A DNA stretch of 64,000 nucleotides from Nocardia suismassiliense (GTDB lineage Bacteria; Actinomycetota; Actinomycetes; Mycobacteriales; Mycobacteriaceae): assembly GCF_900269665.1 (NCBI RefSeq), contig NZ_LT985361.1:1562428-1626427 (forward strand). Direction: 5' to 3'. This document shows positions 26,470 through 35,685 of the stretch, piece after piece. The notes below the pieces were generated by a model. It did not search any database, was not told the DNA's origin, and saw only the letters and a list, made by a program, of their open reading frames with translations. Every line of letters begins with the position of its first letter. The stretch's first letter is position 1. A program made the position numbers and the translations under genes.

Positions 26470-27498
26470 GTGCAGGTGATCGACAACATCAAGGCGTGGC
26501 TCGAACGGCGAATCCAGGCCCGGCCATGGCTGGACCATCTGGTGCGCGCGGGCGGGCGGTATCAGCGGCAGCGTGGCGACTACTACGCGGCGGGCATCAC
26601 GTATTTCACCGTGCTGTCGCTGTTTCCGCTGCTGATGGTCGCCTTCGCGGTCGCGGGTTTCGTGCTGTCGAGCCACCCGGAGTTGCTCGGTGAGCTACAG
26701 ACCAAGATCGTGGACAACATTCCGGGTTCGCTCGGCACCCAGCTGAACGATCTCGTCGACCAGGCCGTCGACTCGCGCGGCACCGTCGGCATCCTCGGCC
26801 TGCTCGCGGGGTTCTATACCGGCCTCGGCTGGATGGCGAACCTGCGCGCGGCGCTGACCGAGCAGTGGGAGCAGAAGAGCGAGGAGCAGAACTGGTTCCT
26901 GGCCAAGCTGTCCGACCTCGGCGCGCTGCTCGGCCTCGGCCTGGCCTTCGTTGTCTCCCTGGGCCTTTCCGCGCTCGGCTCCAGCACCCTCGGCGCCCGG
27001 TTGCTGGTCAGCCTCGGGCTCTCGCACCTGCCCGGCGCGCGTTTCCTGCTGGCCATCGTGTCGATCTTTCTCGGCTTTCTCGCCTCCTGGGCGGTGTTCG
27101 CCTGGATCATCGCCCGCCTGCCGCGCGAACCGGTCACCCTGGCCAGCGCCGCCAAGGCCGCCGCGCTCGCCGCCGTCGTCTTCGAGATCTTCAAGTTCGT
27201 CGCGTCGATCTATCTGCAAACGGTGCTGAGCAGCCCGGCGGGCGCCGCCTTCGGCTCGATCATCGGTCTGATGGTCTTCAGCTACGTCACCTACCGCATC
27301 ATCCTGTTCGCCACGGCCTGGGCCGCCACCGCCTCGGACAACGAACCCGAAGCGGATATCCCCGCACCGCCCGCCGCCGTCATCAGCCCGCGCACGTCGG
27401 TCCGCGAACTCTCCGTCGGCGCGGGCGCGACCTTCTTCGGTGCGGGAGCCCTTGCCGCGCTTGCCCTCTCGCTGCTGCGTCGACCACGCGGTCGCTGA
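26470..27498 (+). CDS. YihY/YhjD (BrkB-like) inner-membrane protein
   Basis: 342 residues with about six transmembrane segments; the family-typical start is WLDHLVRAGGRYQRQRGDYYAAGITYFTVLSLFPLL, and GWMANLRAAL and GSIIGLMVFSYVTYRIILFATAW occur later. It ends in a Pro/Ala-rich cytosolic tail and a final hydrophobic stretch. Function is unproven; E. coli YhjD has been linked to LPS precursor transport. GTG start with AAGGGG 7 nt upstream. The neighbour of trpS in mycobacteria is, from memory, the same family (yhjD). Confidence 0.87.
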   Translation: MQVIDNIKAWLERRIQARPWLDHLVRAGGRYQRQRGDYYAAGITYFTVLSLFPLLMVAFAVAGFVLSSHPELLGELQTKIVDNIPGSLGTQLNDLVDQAVDSRGTVGILGLLAGFYTGLGWMANLRAALTEQWEQKSEEQNWFLAKLSDLGALLGLGLAFVVSLGLSALGSSTLGARLLVSLGLSHLPGARFLLAIVSIFLGFLASWAVFAWIIARLPREPVTLASAAKAAALAAVVFEIFKFVASIYLQTVLSSPAGAAFGSIIGLMVFSYVTYRIILFATAWAATASDNEPEADIPAPPAAVISPRTSVRELSVGAGATFFGAGALAALALSLLRRPRGR

Positions 27499-27514
27499 CC
27501 CGACGTCGGCGTAG

Positions 27515-28801
27515 TCAGCGCCGCCGGTTCATCCGGCGCGCACCGAGCAGCAGGGCGAGCACCAGAATGACGCCGCCGACGACCCACACGGTGCGGTCGT
27601 CGCCATGGTCCTCGTCGGCCAGCGGCTGCGTCTCCTGCTCCTTGGGTGGCGGGGAGGCAAGGGTCGCACCAACTTTCGGTTGCTTGCGGTTCGGGTCGGG
27701 GAGTTTGCCGACCGACGTGCCACGGGGTAGTGCGAAGCCGTAGTCGAGCAGGCGGGCCGCCTGATCCGAGGGGCGCAGCGGGCGCACGTCGGCTTTGAGC
27801 AGGGTGACCACCAGTCGGCGGCCGTCGCGTTCGGCGGCGGCGACGAAGGTCTGCCTGGCGTCGTCGGTGAACCCGGTCTTGCCGCCGATGGCGCCGTCGT
27901 AGTCGTAGAGCAGGTGGTTGTCGTTGCCGATCGGGAAGCCGGGATGGTCCTTGTCGCCCTCGATCTTCGGGTTGGCGGGGTAGCCGGGGAAGTCCACCTG
28001 TTCGGTGTGGATGAGCTCGGCGAACAGCGGGATGGTCATGGCCTCGCGGAACAGCACCGACAGGTCGTAGGCCGAGGTGCTCATGCCGGGGCCGTCGAGG
28101 CCGGAGGGGGTGGCCGTGCGAGTGTCCAAGGCTCCCAGCGATTTAGCGAGCTCGTTCATCTTCGCCACCGTGGCCGCCTCGCCGCCCAGCTGGTTAGCGA
28201 TGGCATGAGCCGCGTCATTGCCGGAGGCCATGATCAGGCCCTGCATGAGCTGGCGGTTGGTGTAGCGGCCGCCGGGCCCGATGCCGACCCGGGTGCCATC
28301 CGCGTTCGCATCGTCCTGGGTGCCGATGACCACCTTGTTCAAATCCAGTGTGCGCAGGGCGATCGTGGCGAGCAGCACCTTGATGGTGCTGGCGGGCCGG
28401 GAGCGGCCGTGTGGGTCCTTGGCCACCAGCACCTCGCCGGAGTCCAGGTCCGCCACCTGCCAGGCGGTCGCCGAAATGTCCTGCGGCACAGCGGGTGCGC
28501 CCTTGGGTAGCACCAGGCCGCATTCACCCAGCCGGCCACCGCCGACCGGCGGCGTCGGGATGGGCAGCGCGGTGGGCGTCGGCTCCCCGGGCGCCGGGAC
28601 CTCGGACTCGTCGACCGGCGCGGGCGGGCGCGTTTTCTGCGGGCAGCCGTCGGTGTTCGGGGTGCTGAACGGCGTCGTCGTCGGACTCGACGACGGCGCG
28701 GCGAACGACGGTGTGGCGGCCGAGCCCGCGATCACGGCCACTGCGGCCAGTGCGGAACCGAGGCGAAGTGTGGCGCGGCGGCGCGAGTCCCGGATCTTCA
28801 T
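27515..28801 (-). CDS. D-alanyl-D-alanine carboxypeptidase (peptidase S11, DacB/PBP5 type)
   Basis: Trims the terminal D-Ala of peptidoglycan stem peptides outside the cell. 428 residues from ATG 28801: signal peptide (RRRATLRLGSALAAVAVIAG), a Pro/Thr/Ser-rich linker to about residue 95, the S11 domain with SxxK Ser138-T-I-Lys141, SGN 193-195 and KTG 308-310, and a C-terminal transmembrane anchor (VWVVGGVILVLALLLGA) followed by MNRRR. An upstream GTG frame extension to 28843 is possible but lacks support. Its location downstream of trpS and yhjD again resembles mycobacteria (dacB). Confidence 0.93.
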   Translation of the reverse strand: MKIRDSRRRATLRLGSALAAVAVIAGSAATPSFAAPSSSPTTTPFSTPNTDGCPQKTRPPAPVDESEVPAPGEPTPTALPIPTPPVGGGRLGECGLVLPKGAPAVPQDISATAWQVADLDSGEVLVAKDPHGRSRPASTIKVLLATIALRTLDLNKVVIGTQDDANADGTRVGIGPGGRYTNRQLMQGLIMASGNDAAHAIANQLGGEAATVAKMNELAKSLGALDTRTATPSGLDGPGMSTSAYDLSVLFREAMTIPLFAELIHTEQVDFPGYPANPKIEGDKDHPGFPIGNDNHLLYDYDGAIGGKTGFTDDARQTFVAAAERDGRRLVVTLLKADVRPLRPSDQAARLLDYGFALPRGTSVGKLPDPNRKQPKVGATLASPPPKEQETQPLADEDHGDDRTVWVVGGVILVLALLLGARRMNRRR

Positions 28802-28859
28802 CGTTCGCGAGCCTAGCGATTTCGCGGCGAGTCGGCCGCGCACGCGCCGAAGCAGGGTA

Positions 28860-28910
28860 TTGACAGCAACTACTAAATGAGAGTCACTGTCAAAAAGTAG
28901 TTACTATCAA
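28860..28910. promoter_or_regulatory. nested palindromic operator array before the MFS gene
   Basis: A 51-bp element symmetric about 28885. The outer arms TTGACAGCAACTACT (28860-28874) and its imperfect inverse (28896-28910) match at 13 of 15 positions. The inner near-palindrome is TGAGAGTCACTGTCA (28878-28892). Four copies of an 11-mer of the form TGAnAGynACT result, two on each strand. It ends 12 bp before the MFS ATG and its ribosome site GGAGGGG. Confidence 0.7.
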
Positions 28911-28922
28911 TTTGGAGGGGTC

Positions 28923-30494
28923 ATGAAGACCGACTCGACTCGTCGCTGGCTCGCGCTCGGCGCGCTGTCGGTGGCGATGCTGACCATCGGGCTCGACGTC
29001 ACGGTGCTCACCGTGGCGCTGCCGACACTCGCCGTCGACCTGAATGCGAATACCGCTGCGCTGCAATGGTTCAGCAGCGCGTACACGTTGGCGCTGGCCG
29101 GTGTGATGCTGCCCGCCGGTGCGCTCGGCGATCGCTACGGGCGCAAGAAATTCCTGCTCGTCGCGCTACTCGTCTTCGGTGCCGCGTCACTCGCCTGCGC
29201 GTTCGCCGCCTCGGCCGGTCAGTTGATCGCCGCACGGGTGGTGCTCGGCATCGCGGCCGCGGCGATGATTCCGCTGTCCATGTCCGTACTGCCGTCGCTG
29301 TTTCCGGAGCAGGCGGCCCGGCAGCGCGCGCTCACCATCTGGATCACCTCGACCGCGATCGGCCTGCCGCTCGGTCCGATCGTCGGTGGCTGGCTGCTGC
29401 GGAACTTCTGGTGGGGGTCGGTGTTCCTGATCAATGTGCCGATGGTGATCATCGGTGCGCTGGCCGTTTTCGCGCTGGTCCCGGAGTCGCGCAGCGAGAA
29501 CAGATTCCGCGTCGATGTGCCCGGCGTATTGCTGTCGGCGGCCGGAATGCTCGGGCTCACTTACGGATTCATCCGGATCGGTGAGTACGGCTGGGGCAAC
29601 GGGCTCGGCTGGGCCATCGTCGTGGCCGGCCTGCTGCTGCTCGGCGCCTTCGTGGGCTGGCAGCGCAGGACGACGCATCCGCTGGTCGATCTCAGCCTGT
29701 TCGAGTCTGCCGGATTCCGCTGGGGCACCGCACTTTCCATCATCGTCAACTTCGCGATGTTCGGCATGTTCTTCACCGCGCCGCAGTATTTCCAAGCGGT
29801 GCTCGGCACGGACGCACTCGGCAGCGGCCTGCGCCTGCTGCCGCTGATCGGCGGGTTGATCGTCGGCAGCAGGATCGTCGACCGGGCGTTGCCGAAACTG
29901 GGGACCAGGGTGATGCTCGGACTGGGCTTCGCTCTGCTGGCGGGTGCGCTCGCACTGGGCGCGCTGACCTCGGTGGACAGCGGCTACGGCTTCACCGCGC
30001 TGTGGACCACCCTGCTCGGCGTGGGTATGGGTCTGGCAATGCCGACCGCCATGGGGCTGGCGATGGGTGAGCTCACCGAGGAACGTTCCGGCTCCGGTTC
30101 CGCGTTGATCCAGGCGCTGCGCCAGGCGGGCGGCACCATCGGCGTCGCGATCCTCGGCACCGTGCTGGCCACGCGGTACCGCTCGGAGCTCGGCTCGCTG
30201 AACCGCGATCCGATCTCCGACGGCGTGAACGCGGGTGTCGCGGTGGCGCACCAGCTGGGTGACTCGGCGATGCTGCATCAGGTGCAGAGCGCGTTCGTCG
30301 GTGGCATGGCCGCGATGCTCTGGGTCTGCGCCGCGCTGTGTGCGGTAGCGGCTGCGATCGCCGTTGTTTTCCTGCGCGCGAAGCAACCTGTCGAGGTGGC
30401 TGCGGCGGGCCCGGTTCCGGCCGTTGAGCGGCTCGACGGCGGACGTGGCGGCGTCGAGGGAACCGATACGTCAGAATCGACGCATGTCGGTTGA
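28923..30494 (+). CDS. MFS drug exporter, DHA2 type, 14 TM
   Basis: 523-residue exporter with MLTIGLDVTVLTVALPTLA in TM1, GALGDRYGRKK (motif A), RALTIWITSTAIGLPLGPIVGGWLL (motif C region) and a Pro/Gly-rich cytosolic tail. GGAGGGG is just before the ATG. It overlaps the downstream TetR gene by 11 bp. It is divergent from the D,D-carboxypeptidase gene. The upstream nested operator implies tight repression by that TetR protein until a substrate appears. Confidence 0.9.
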   Translation: MKTDSTRRWLALGALSVAMLTIGLDVTVLTVALPTLAVDLNANTAALQWFSSAYTLALAGVMLPAGALGDRYGRKKFLLVALLVFGAASLACAFAASAGQLIAARVVLGIAAAAMIPLSMSVLPSLFPEQAARQRALTIWITSTAIGLPLGPIVGGWLLRNFWWGSVFLINVPMVIIGALAVFALVPESRSENRFRVDVPGVLLSAAGMLGLTYGFIRIGEYGWGNGLGWAIVVAGLLLLGAFVGWQRRTTHPLVDLSLFESAGFRWGTALSIIVNFAMFGMFFTAPQYFQAVLGTDALGSGLRLLPLIGGLIVGSRIVDRALPKLGTRVMLGLGFALLAGALALGALTSVDSGYGFTALWTTLLGVGMGLAMPTAMGLAMGELTEERSGSGSALIQALRQAGGTIGVAILGTVLATRYRSELGSLNRDPISDGVNAGVAVAHQLGDSAMLHQVQSAFVGGMAAMLWVCAALCAVAAAIAVVFLRAKQPVEVAAAGPVPAVERLDGGRGGVEGTDTSESTHVG

Positions 30495-31101
30495 CTTGTC
30501 CGGAGAAGAACCAGCCGTGCGCGGCCTGCGTGAGCGGAAGAAGGAGCGGACCCGCCGGACGATTCGACTGGAAGCGTTCCGGCTGTTCCGCGAGCAAGGG
30601 TACGGCGAGACCACCGTCGAGCAGATCGCGGCGGCGGCGGAGGTCTCGCCGAGCACGTTCTTTCGCTACTTCCCGACCAAGGAACAGCTGGTGCTCGCCG
30701 ACGACCTCGATCCGGTACTGATCGAGGCATTCCGGGCGCAACCGCCCGACCTCGCACCGCTGACCGCCTTCCGCCATGCGATGGCGGCGGTTTTCGCGGA
30801 GTTACCCGCCGAACAGCAGGCTTTCGAACAGGAACGTCAGGCGCTGATCTACCACGTGCCCGAGTTGCGGTCGGCCATCGGACTGGAGATGGAACGCAAC
30901 ATCGACATGGTGTCCGCCGTCATGGCCGAACGGGTCGGCGGCACACCCGACGATTTCGACATCCGGGTCCTGGCGGGCGCGCTGACCGGCGCGGGGCTCG
31001 CGATCGCGCGCATCACGCCGTTGAATCTCGACAATGTCGGCCGGATGCTGGATCTGCTGGAGGCCGGGCTGCCGCTGGGCCAGGACCGAGCAGGCAGCTA
31101 G
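30484..31101 (+). CDS. TetR family regulator of the MFS exporter
   Basis: 205 residues; the helix-turn-helix lies at about 13-62 (LRERKKERTRRTIRLEAFRLF, TTVEQIAAAAEVSPSTFFRYFPTKEQLV), closely similar in style to the regulator at 2534. The start overlaps the MFS stop by 11 bp, so exporter and regulator are co-transcribed and translationally coupled. It probably binds the nested palindrome at 28860-28910. It ends 7 bp from the convergent phenylalanine hydroxylase gene. Confidence 0.9.
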   Translation: MSVDLSGEEPAVRGLRERKKERTRRTIRLEAFRLFREQGYGETTVEQIAAAAEVSPSTFFRYFPTKEQLVLADDLDPVLIEAFRAQPPDLAPLTAFRHAMAAVFAELPAEQQAFEQERQALIYHVPELRSAIGLEMERNIDMVSAVMAERVGGTPDDFDIRVLAGALTGAGLAIARITPLNLDNVGRMLDLLEAGLPLGQDRAGS

Positions 31102-31108
31102 GCCGAAC

Positions 31109-32008
31109 CTACTGCGCCCCAGCGGCACTCGAATGCCGCAGCCGGTCCGGCGTCTCGTCGTCCATCGCCGCGAAGAATCCGCCGATCACGTCCTCGATCT
31201 CGGCGATCGACTCGGCGCAGTACAGAATCGGCTGGTAGTGGGTGATGTCGTAGACCGCGGTGCCCATCGCGGCGACGTCGAGCGGGCGCAGGTCGGCCTG
31301 GCGGAACTCCTCGATCTCGCCGTAGGAGGACAGCAATCCGGCCCCGTAGCAGCGGACCTCGCCTTCCTCCCGGACCACGCCGAACTCCATGGAGAACCAG
31401 AAGACATTCGCGAGGAACTTCAGCGCGGGCTCGGTCTCCAGCCGCCCGACCGCCGCGCCGACCGCCTCGTAGATGGCGGCGAAGCGCGGACTGGCGATCT
31501 GATTGGCGTGCCCGATGATCTCGTGGATGGCATCGGGCTCCGGGGTGTACAGCGGCGCCGAATGATGCCGGATGTACTGGGTGGAGTGGAAGGTCCGATC
31601 CGCGAACGAACCGAAGAACTGGCGCAGCGGCACCAAACCGGCCGCCGGGGCGTAGCGGAATCCACTCAGCGGCACCAGCGCCGCCGAGACCTCGTCCAAC
31701 TGGGGGATGTGGTCCGTGGGTAGCGCGAGGCGCGCCGAGGCCGCCAGCACCTCGGTGCAGGCATAGGTCTGGTGCTTGCGGGCCAGTTCGGCCGAGGCGA
31801 TGCGCCAGACCTGCTGTTCCTCGTCGGTATAGGCGATCTGCGGAACGGGTTTACCCGGTGCGTAATCGAGCGCGAGCGCGGCGATGTCATTGCGACGGGC
31901 CCGGTAGTCCGAGTCGTGCACACCCGGGTGCTCGTCGCTCAGGTGGACGGTCACATCGCCGTCGCCGGACCGGGTCACCGGTGAGTACAGCTGAGCTTCG
32001 GTGAACAT
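31109..32008 (-). CDS. phhA: phenylalanine 4-monooxygenase
   Basis: Pterin-dependent non-heme iron hydroxylase converting Phe to Tyr. 299 residues from ATG 32008; a TTG at 32020 adds MHRG. The iron ligands are His162 and His167 (IHEIIGHANQ) and Glu208 (FWFSMEFG), the standard 2-His-1-carboxylate set, and HSTQYIRHHSAPLYTPEPD precedes them. It consists of the catalytic domain with a short lead, as in other bacterial enzymes, with no ACT regulatory domain. No pterin-carbinolamine dehydratase gene is next to it. Confidence 0.93.
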   Translation of the reverse strand: MFTEAQLYSPVTRSGDGDVTVHLSDEHPGVHDSDYRARRNDIAALALDYAPGKPVPQIAYTDEEQQVWRIASAELARKHQTYACTEVLAASARLALPTDHIPQLDEVSAALVPLSGFRYAPAAGLVPLRQFFGSFADRTFHSTQYIRHHSAPLYTPEPDAIHEIIGHANQIASPRFAAIYEAVGAAVGRLETEPALKFLANVFWFSMEFGVVREEGEVRCYGAGLLSSYGEIEEFRQADLRPLDVAAMGTAVYDITHYQPILYCAESIAEIEDVIGGFFAAMDDETPDRLRHSSAAGAQ

Positions 32009-32354
32009 ACCTCGATGCAAGCACCGCTCGGGCCCGGCGACAACAAAAGGCCGCGCAGCTTGGCAAAGTGTCTAGCTGGCCCCGCTGTGCTGCGCACTTA
32101 CCGGCATCGGGCGGCGGATTCGGGCGACGAGCTGACCAGTGCCCGTCGGCGGCCGTACACGCCGCGTCCGGCCCGCGCCGGCGACGATGCCAAGTGTGTG
32201 CGGAGCGTGCTGTGACGGCCCGGTGATAGCCGCCGAACATGCTGTGGCCGAGAAATTCTCGTGGTGGGGGCGGTCGATCCGGCGAACTCTGCACGATTTG
32301 CCAGACATGAGCGAGCGGAATAGCGCAAAATGGCGAATGTACGAAGGAGGACGC
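32009..32354. other. 346-bp intergenic region between phhA and the vapB-like gene
   Basis: It must contain the divergent promoters of phhA and the antitoxin gene. I see no supported gene, no strong palindrome and no tRNA. AAGGAGG at 32344-32350 is the antitoxin ribosome site. Confidence 0.6.
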
Positions 32355-32558
32355 ATGAAATCCGTGCGGATCGATCTCGACCAGAAGTTGCTCGCCGCCG
32401 CGGCCGCCGTGATGGGCACCTCGACGAGCAACGCCACGATCAACGAGGCACTGCGCCGGATCGTCGTGCACGAGCGTCAGCTGCGCCATCTCGAAAAGCT
32501 GGCCGCCACCGCATTGTTCGCCCTGCCGCGCCCGGAAGTCGTGGTTGTGGACGGATAG
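32355..32558 (+). CDS. VapB-like type II antitoxin, orphan
   Basis: 67 residues with an N-terminal ribbon-helix-helix (MKSVRIDLDQKLLAAAAAVM then TSTSNATINEALRRIV) typical of VapB/DUF2191 antitoxins, and a C-terminal tail ending VVVVDG. AAGGAGG precedes the ATG. A PIN-domain VapC toxin would normally follow directly, but the next gene starts at the adjacent base on the opposite strand and is an unrelated hydrolase. The toxin partner therefore appears to be missing or elsewhere. Confidence 0.82.
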   Translation: MKSVRIDLDQKLLAAAAAVMGTSTSNATINEALRRIVVHERQLRHLEKLAATALFALPRPEVVVVDG

Positions 32559-34094
32559 TCAGCGACGCACGGCCGGGCAGCGCAGGTCATCGGCCGGCGG
32601 TGTCAGGTCGATCAGATACTTCAGTACCGGCTCGTCGACGCAGGCGATGCCCTCCAACGCGGCACCGTGCTGGGTGCCGTCATAGGTGATCAGCGCCGCG
32701 CCAAGGGTTTTGGCGAGCGTGACACCACCCGCGTACGGGGTCGCCGGATCGCCGGTCGCCGCGACGACCACCAGTTTCGGCAGGCCCGCCGCGTTGGGCA
32801 CGTGCGGTTGAGTGGTCGGCGGGACCGGCCAGAACGCGCAGGCGTCCAGGGGAGCCGTGTCGGTGGGCAGGCCATCGTCGAAAGCCGGGGCGGCGGCGCG
32901 GGATCGGCGATCGATATCGGCCGCGACGGCCCGGTCGGTCACCCGGACCTCCTCCAGGCAGAGCACCGCCCGGTGCACGTCGTCGGAGGAGGCTTGTTCA
33001 TAGGCTCCGGCGTCTCCGAGCAGCGCGTCACCACGGCCCCTGGCGAGTTCGGCCAAACCCTGGGTGAGGCTCGGCCAGGACGTGGGGTGGTAGAGCGAGG
33101 CGATCGTCGCGGTGACGACGGCGCCGTAGTCGAGCCCACGGCGATCGGCGGTGACGATCGGTCGCTGGATCAGCGGGTTCACCAGATTGCGATAGACCTC
33201 GTTCGCCTTCTGCGGGTCGGTGCCGAGCGGGCAGTCCGGCGCCTTGGCGCAGTCGGCGGCGTAGGCGTCGAACGCCTGCTGGAAACCGGCGGCGGTGATC
33301 ACCGGATCGCCGATGTTCGTGGTGGGATCGACCGGTGCGTCCAGGACCATCGCGCGCACCCGATCCGGAAACAGCTCGGCGTAGGTCGAACCGAGGCGGG
33401 TGCCGTAGGACCCGCCGAAGTAGGTCAGTTTCTGCTCGCCGAGCGCGGCCCGCACGACGTCCAGATCGCGGGCGACGTCACCGGTGCCGACATGCCCGAG
33501 CAGCGTCAGCCCGGTCCGCCGCGCGCACGAGTTGGCGTATTCCTCGTTCTCCTCTTCGATCTGGTCGATCTCCGCGAGCGGGTCGGTCCGGCCCAGCACC
33601 CGCTGCGCCGTCCGGAATTCGGCGTCCGAACGGCAGGTGACGTGCGGGGTCGAGGCGCCGAGCCCGCGCACGTCCATCCCGATCACGTCGAAACGCTCGG
33701 CCACCGGCGACTTCGACAGGGCCAGCGGCAGACTCAGCCCCGGCGCGCCGGGCCCGCCGGGGTTGGTCACCAGCGACGCGACCTTGGTGCCGGTGGCGCG
33801 CAGCCGGGAGATCGCGATCCGCGCGGTCTCGCCGTCCGGCCTGCCGTAGTCGATCGGCACCGTCACCCGCGCGCATTCGATGCCTGCCGCGCCGAGCTCG
33901 GCGCCGCCCTGATAGCCCTCGCACGAGCCCCGCGCCAGGGTTTGCTGGTAGTACCGATCAAGGGTGGGGGCGGGCGGCGCGACGGGGTCCTGGTCGGCGG
34001 TGCAGGCCGTCGCCAGCAGCGCGAGCGCGGCGATCAGCACGGCCGGCGGCGTGACGCGCGTCGATGCCGCGGTTCCTTTGCGCGGTGTGAACAT
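32559..34094 (-). CDS. lipoprotein alpha/beta hydrolase, Hip1/CaeA (TAP-like) serine protease family
   Basis: 511 residues. A lipoprotein signal peptide ends in LLATAC with acylation at Cys31. The catalytic triad is Ser229 (FGGSYGTRLG), Asp449 (ATGDPATPY) and His476 (GTQHGAAL), placed nearly as I remember for M. tuberculosis Hip1 (Rv2224c). ASLVTNPGGPGAPG is the oxyanion region and the C-terminal third is the TAP-like segment. It is likely an exported peptidase or esterase on the cell surface. A paralogue lies at 42666-44174. The pair resembles mycobacterial Rv2223c/Rv2224c but the genes are not adjacent here. Confidence 0.9.
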   Translation of the reverse strand: MFTPRKGTAASTRVTPPAVLIAALALLATACTADQDPVAPPAPTLDRYYQQTLARGSCEGYQGGAELGAAGIECARVTVPIDYGRPDGETARIAISRLRATGTKVASLVTNPGGPGAPGLSLPLALSKSPVAERFDVIGMDVRGLGASTPHVTCRSDAEFRTAQRVLGRTDPLAEIDQIEEENEEYANSCARRTGLTLLGHVGTGDVARDLDVVRAALGEQKLTYFGGSYGTRLGSTYAELFPDRVRAMVLDAPVDPTTNIGDPVITAAGFQQAFDAYAADCAKAPDCPLGTDPQKANEVYRNLVNPLIQRPIVTADRRGLDYGAVVTATIASLYHPTSWPSLTQGLAELARGRGDALLGDAGAYEQASSDDVHRAVLCLEEVRVTDRAVAADIDRRSRAAAPAFDDGLPTDTAPLDACAFWPVPPTTQPHVPNAAGLPKLVVVAATGDPATPYAGGVTLAKTLGAALITYDGTQHGAALEGIACVDEPVLKYLIDLTPPADDLRCPAVRR

Positions 34095-34255
34095 TCATTG
34101 CCCCTGTACTCGTTCGACGCACTCAGTCTGCCCGACGGACGCCGATGTGCAATCGGCAGGATCGGACAACTCGGGCGCCCCCGCGTCCGTGGCCGACATG
34201 TCGGTAGGGCCTGGCAGACTCCGTGACACTGTCGCCGTGACCAAGGGGTGGAACG

Positions 34256-34954
34256 ATGCCGGTCTCTCTCCTCGATGTACCCGTCGAGCAACGGCCACGC
34301 GAGCGCCTGCTCGCCCTCGGCCCGCAGTCGCTCAGCGATGTCGAATTGCTGGCCTTGCTGTTACGGCACGGCAGGCCCGGCGCCAGCGCGCTGGACCTCG
34401 CGGTGGAGCTGCTCGTCGAACACGGCGGGCTGGCCGGATTGGCGGCGGCCAGGCCCGAAGAGTTGTCCCGTCGGGCCGGCGTCGGCGTGGCGAAGGCCGC
34501 GGCCGTCATCGCCGCGTTCCACCTCGGCGCCCGCGCCCGCGGCGGCACCGACACCCTGCCTCGGCTCGGCGACGCGGCGGATGTCGCCGCGGCGGCCCGC
34601 CCCCTGTTCACCGGCGCCCGCGTCGAGCGGCTACTCGTGCTGGTCTGTGACGCCCAGAACCAGTTGCGGCAGAAGGTATTCGTCGCCGAGGGCGCCGTCG
34701 ACCAGGTGGCGGTCCCGGTCCGCGAAATCCTGAACACCGTGCTGCGCCACGACGGCCGCGCTTTCGCCGTCGTGCACAACCACCCCTCCGGCGATCCGAC
34801 CCCCAGCCTCGACGACCGCCGCGCCAGCACCCTGCTCGCCGAAGCTGCCCGCACCGTCGGCCTCCGCTTTCTCGATCACGTGGTGATCGCGGGCGAGGAC
34901 TGGGCCAGCGCGCCGACCCTCACCCTCGGGCACCGCCCTGGAAATACGGGCTGA
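34256..34954 (+). CDS. radC: RadC family JAB/MPN domain protein
   Basis: 232 residues: helix-hairpin-helix part (about 15-95, RAGVGVAKAAAVIAAFHLG) and JAB1/MPN metalloprotease-like domain with the zinc motif HNHPSGDPTPSLDD (His174, His176, Asp187) and an upstream Glu. Despite its name a repair role is not established; the JAB domain predicts metal-dependent hydrolase activity. AAGGGG precedes the ATG. Chromosomal context gives no sign of a phage or ICE, where such genes are also common. Confidence 0.92.
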   Translation: MPVSLLDVPVEQRPRERLLALGPQSLSDVELLALLLRHGRPGASALDLAVELLVEHGGLAGLAAARPEELSRRAGVGVAKAAAVIAAFHLGARARGGTDTLPRLGDAADVAAAARPLFTGARVERLLVLVCDAQNQLRQKVFVAEGAVDQVAVPVREILNTVLRHDGRAFAVVHNHPSGDPTPSLDDRRASTLLAEAARTVGLRFLDHVVIAGEDWASAPTLTLGHRPGNTG

Positions 34955-34974
34955 TCGCCGCGGGCGAGGCGGTC

Positions 34975-35664
34975 TCACGCGGTAGAACTCCAGCCCTGCC
35001 GCCATAGCCGCTCGAAACCGTCCAGTAGCAGGTCGAGGGCGAATTCGAACTCGAACTGATCGTCACAGCCCGGACCGACCACGGACTGGTCGTCGTGTGC
35101 GGCCCGGGCCGCGATCTCGGCGATGTGCGGATATCTGGACGACAGGTCGTGCAACGGGGCGGCTTGCGTCTGCGGGTCCGGGCTCGGTGCGGTGTCGAAC
35201 AGTTCCTGGGTGAAGCCGAACGCACGGCTGCCCAGTGTGTGCATCACGTGATGGGTCAGGTCGACGGAGAGGCCGCCCGCCCGGAACATCCCGATCATCG
35301 AATCCAGGTACGCCAGTACGGCCGGGGTCGGTGCCGGGCGGGACTCGATCACCCGGGACGCCCACGGGTGCCGCTGAAGGGTGCGCCGCGCCACCAGGAT
35401 TCGCCGCCGCACCGCGGGCTTCCAGTCGAGCCCGGCCTCGGGTGGCCCGATCTCCGCGACGAGCAGATCGACCATGCCGTCGAGCAACTCGTCCTTGTTC
35501 GCGACGTGTTTGTACAGCGCCATCGGCACGACGCCGAGTTCCTGCGCGAGGTTGCGCATGCTCAGGGTGTCGATGCCCGCCGCGTCGGCGAGCGCGACGG
35601 CGGCGCGCAGCACGCGCTCTCTGTTCAGCGGGGTGCGGGGTACGGCGGTGTCCCGGTTGGCCAT
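34975..35664 (-). CDS. TetR family regulator (TetR-class C-terminal domain)
   Basis: 229 residues; helix-turn-helix at about 14-60 (LNRERVLRAAVALADAAG, SMRNLAQELGVVPMALYKHVANKDELL), in the style of the TetR/TtgR-C1 subgroup. It is divergent from a DUF4386 membrane protein gene; two related palindromes separate them. Probably represses both genes. Confidence 0.9.
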   Translation of the reverse strand: MANRDTAVPRTPLNRERVLRAAVALADAAGIDTLSMRNLAQELGVVPMALYKHVANKDELLDGMVDLLVAEIGPPEAGLDWKPAVRRRILVARRTLQRHPWASRVIESRPAPTPAVLAYLDSMIGMFRAGGLSVDLTHHVMHTLGSRAFGFTQELFDTAPSPDPQTQAAPLHDLSSRYPHIAEIAARAAHDDQSVVGPGCDDQFEFEFALDLLLDGFERLWRQGWSSTA

Positions 35665-35685
35665 TCAGCGCTCTCCTCTTGACGA

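Noticed and set aside
32559..32700. Remnant of a VapC toxin after the VapB-like gene
   Set aside because: No PIN-domain acidic motifs in any frame; this DNA is the coding end of the hydrolase on the other strand.
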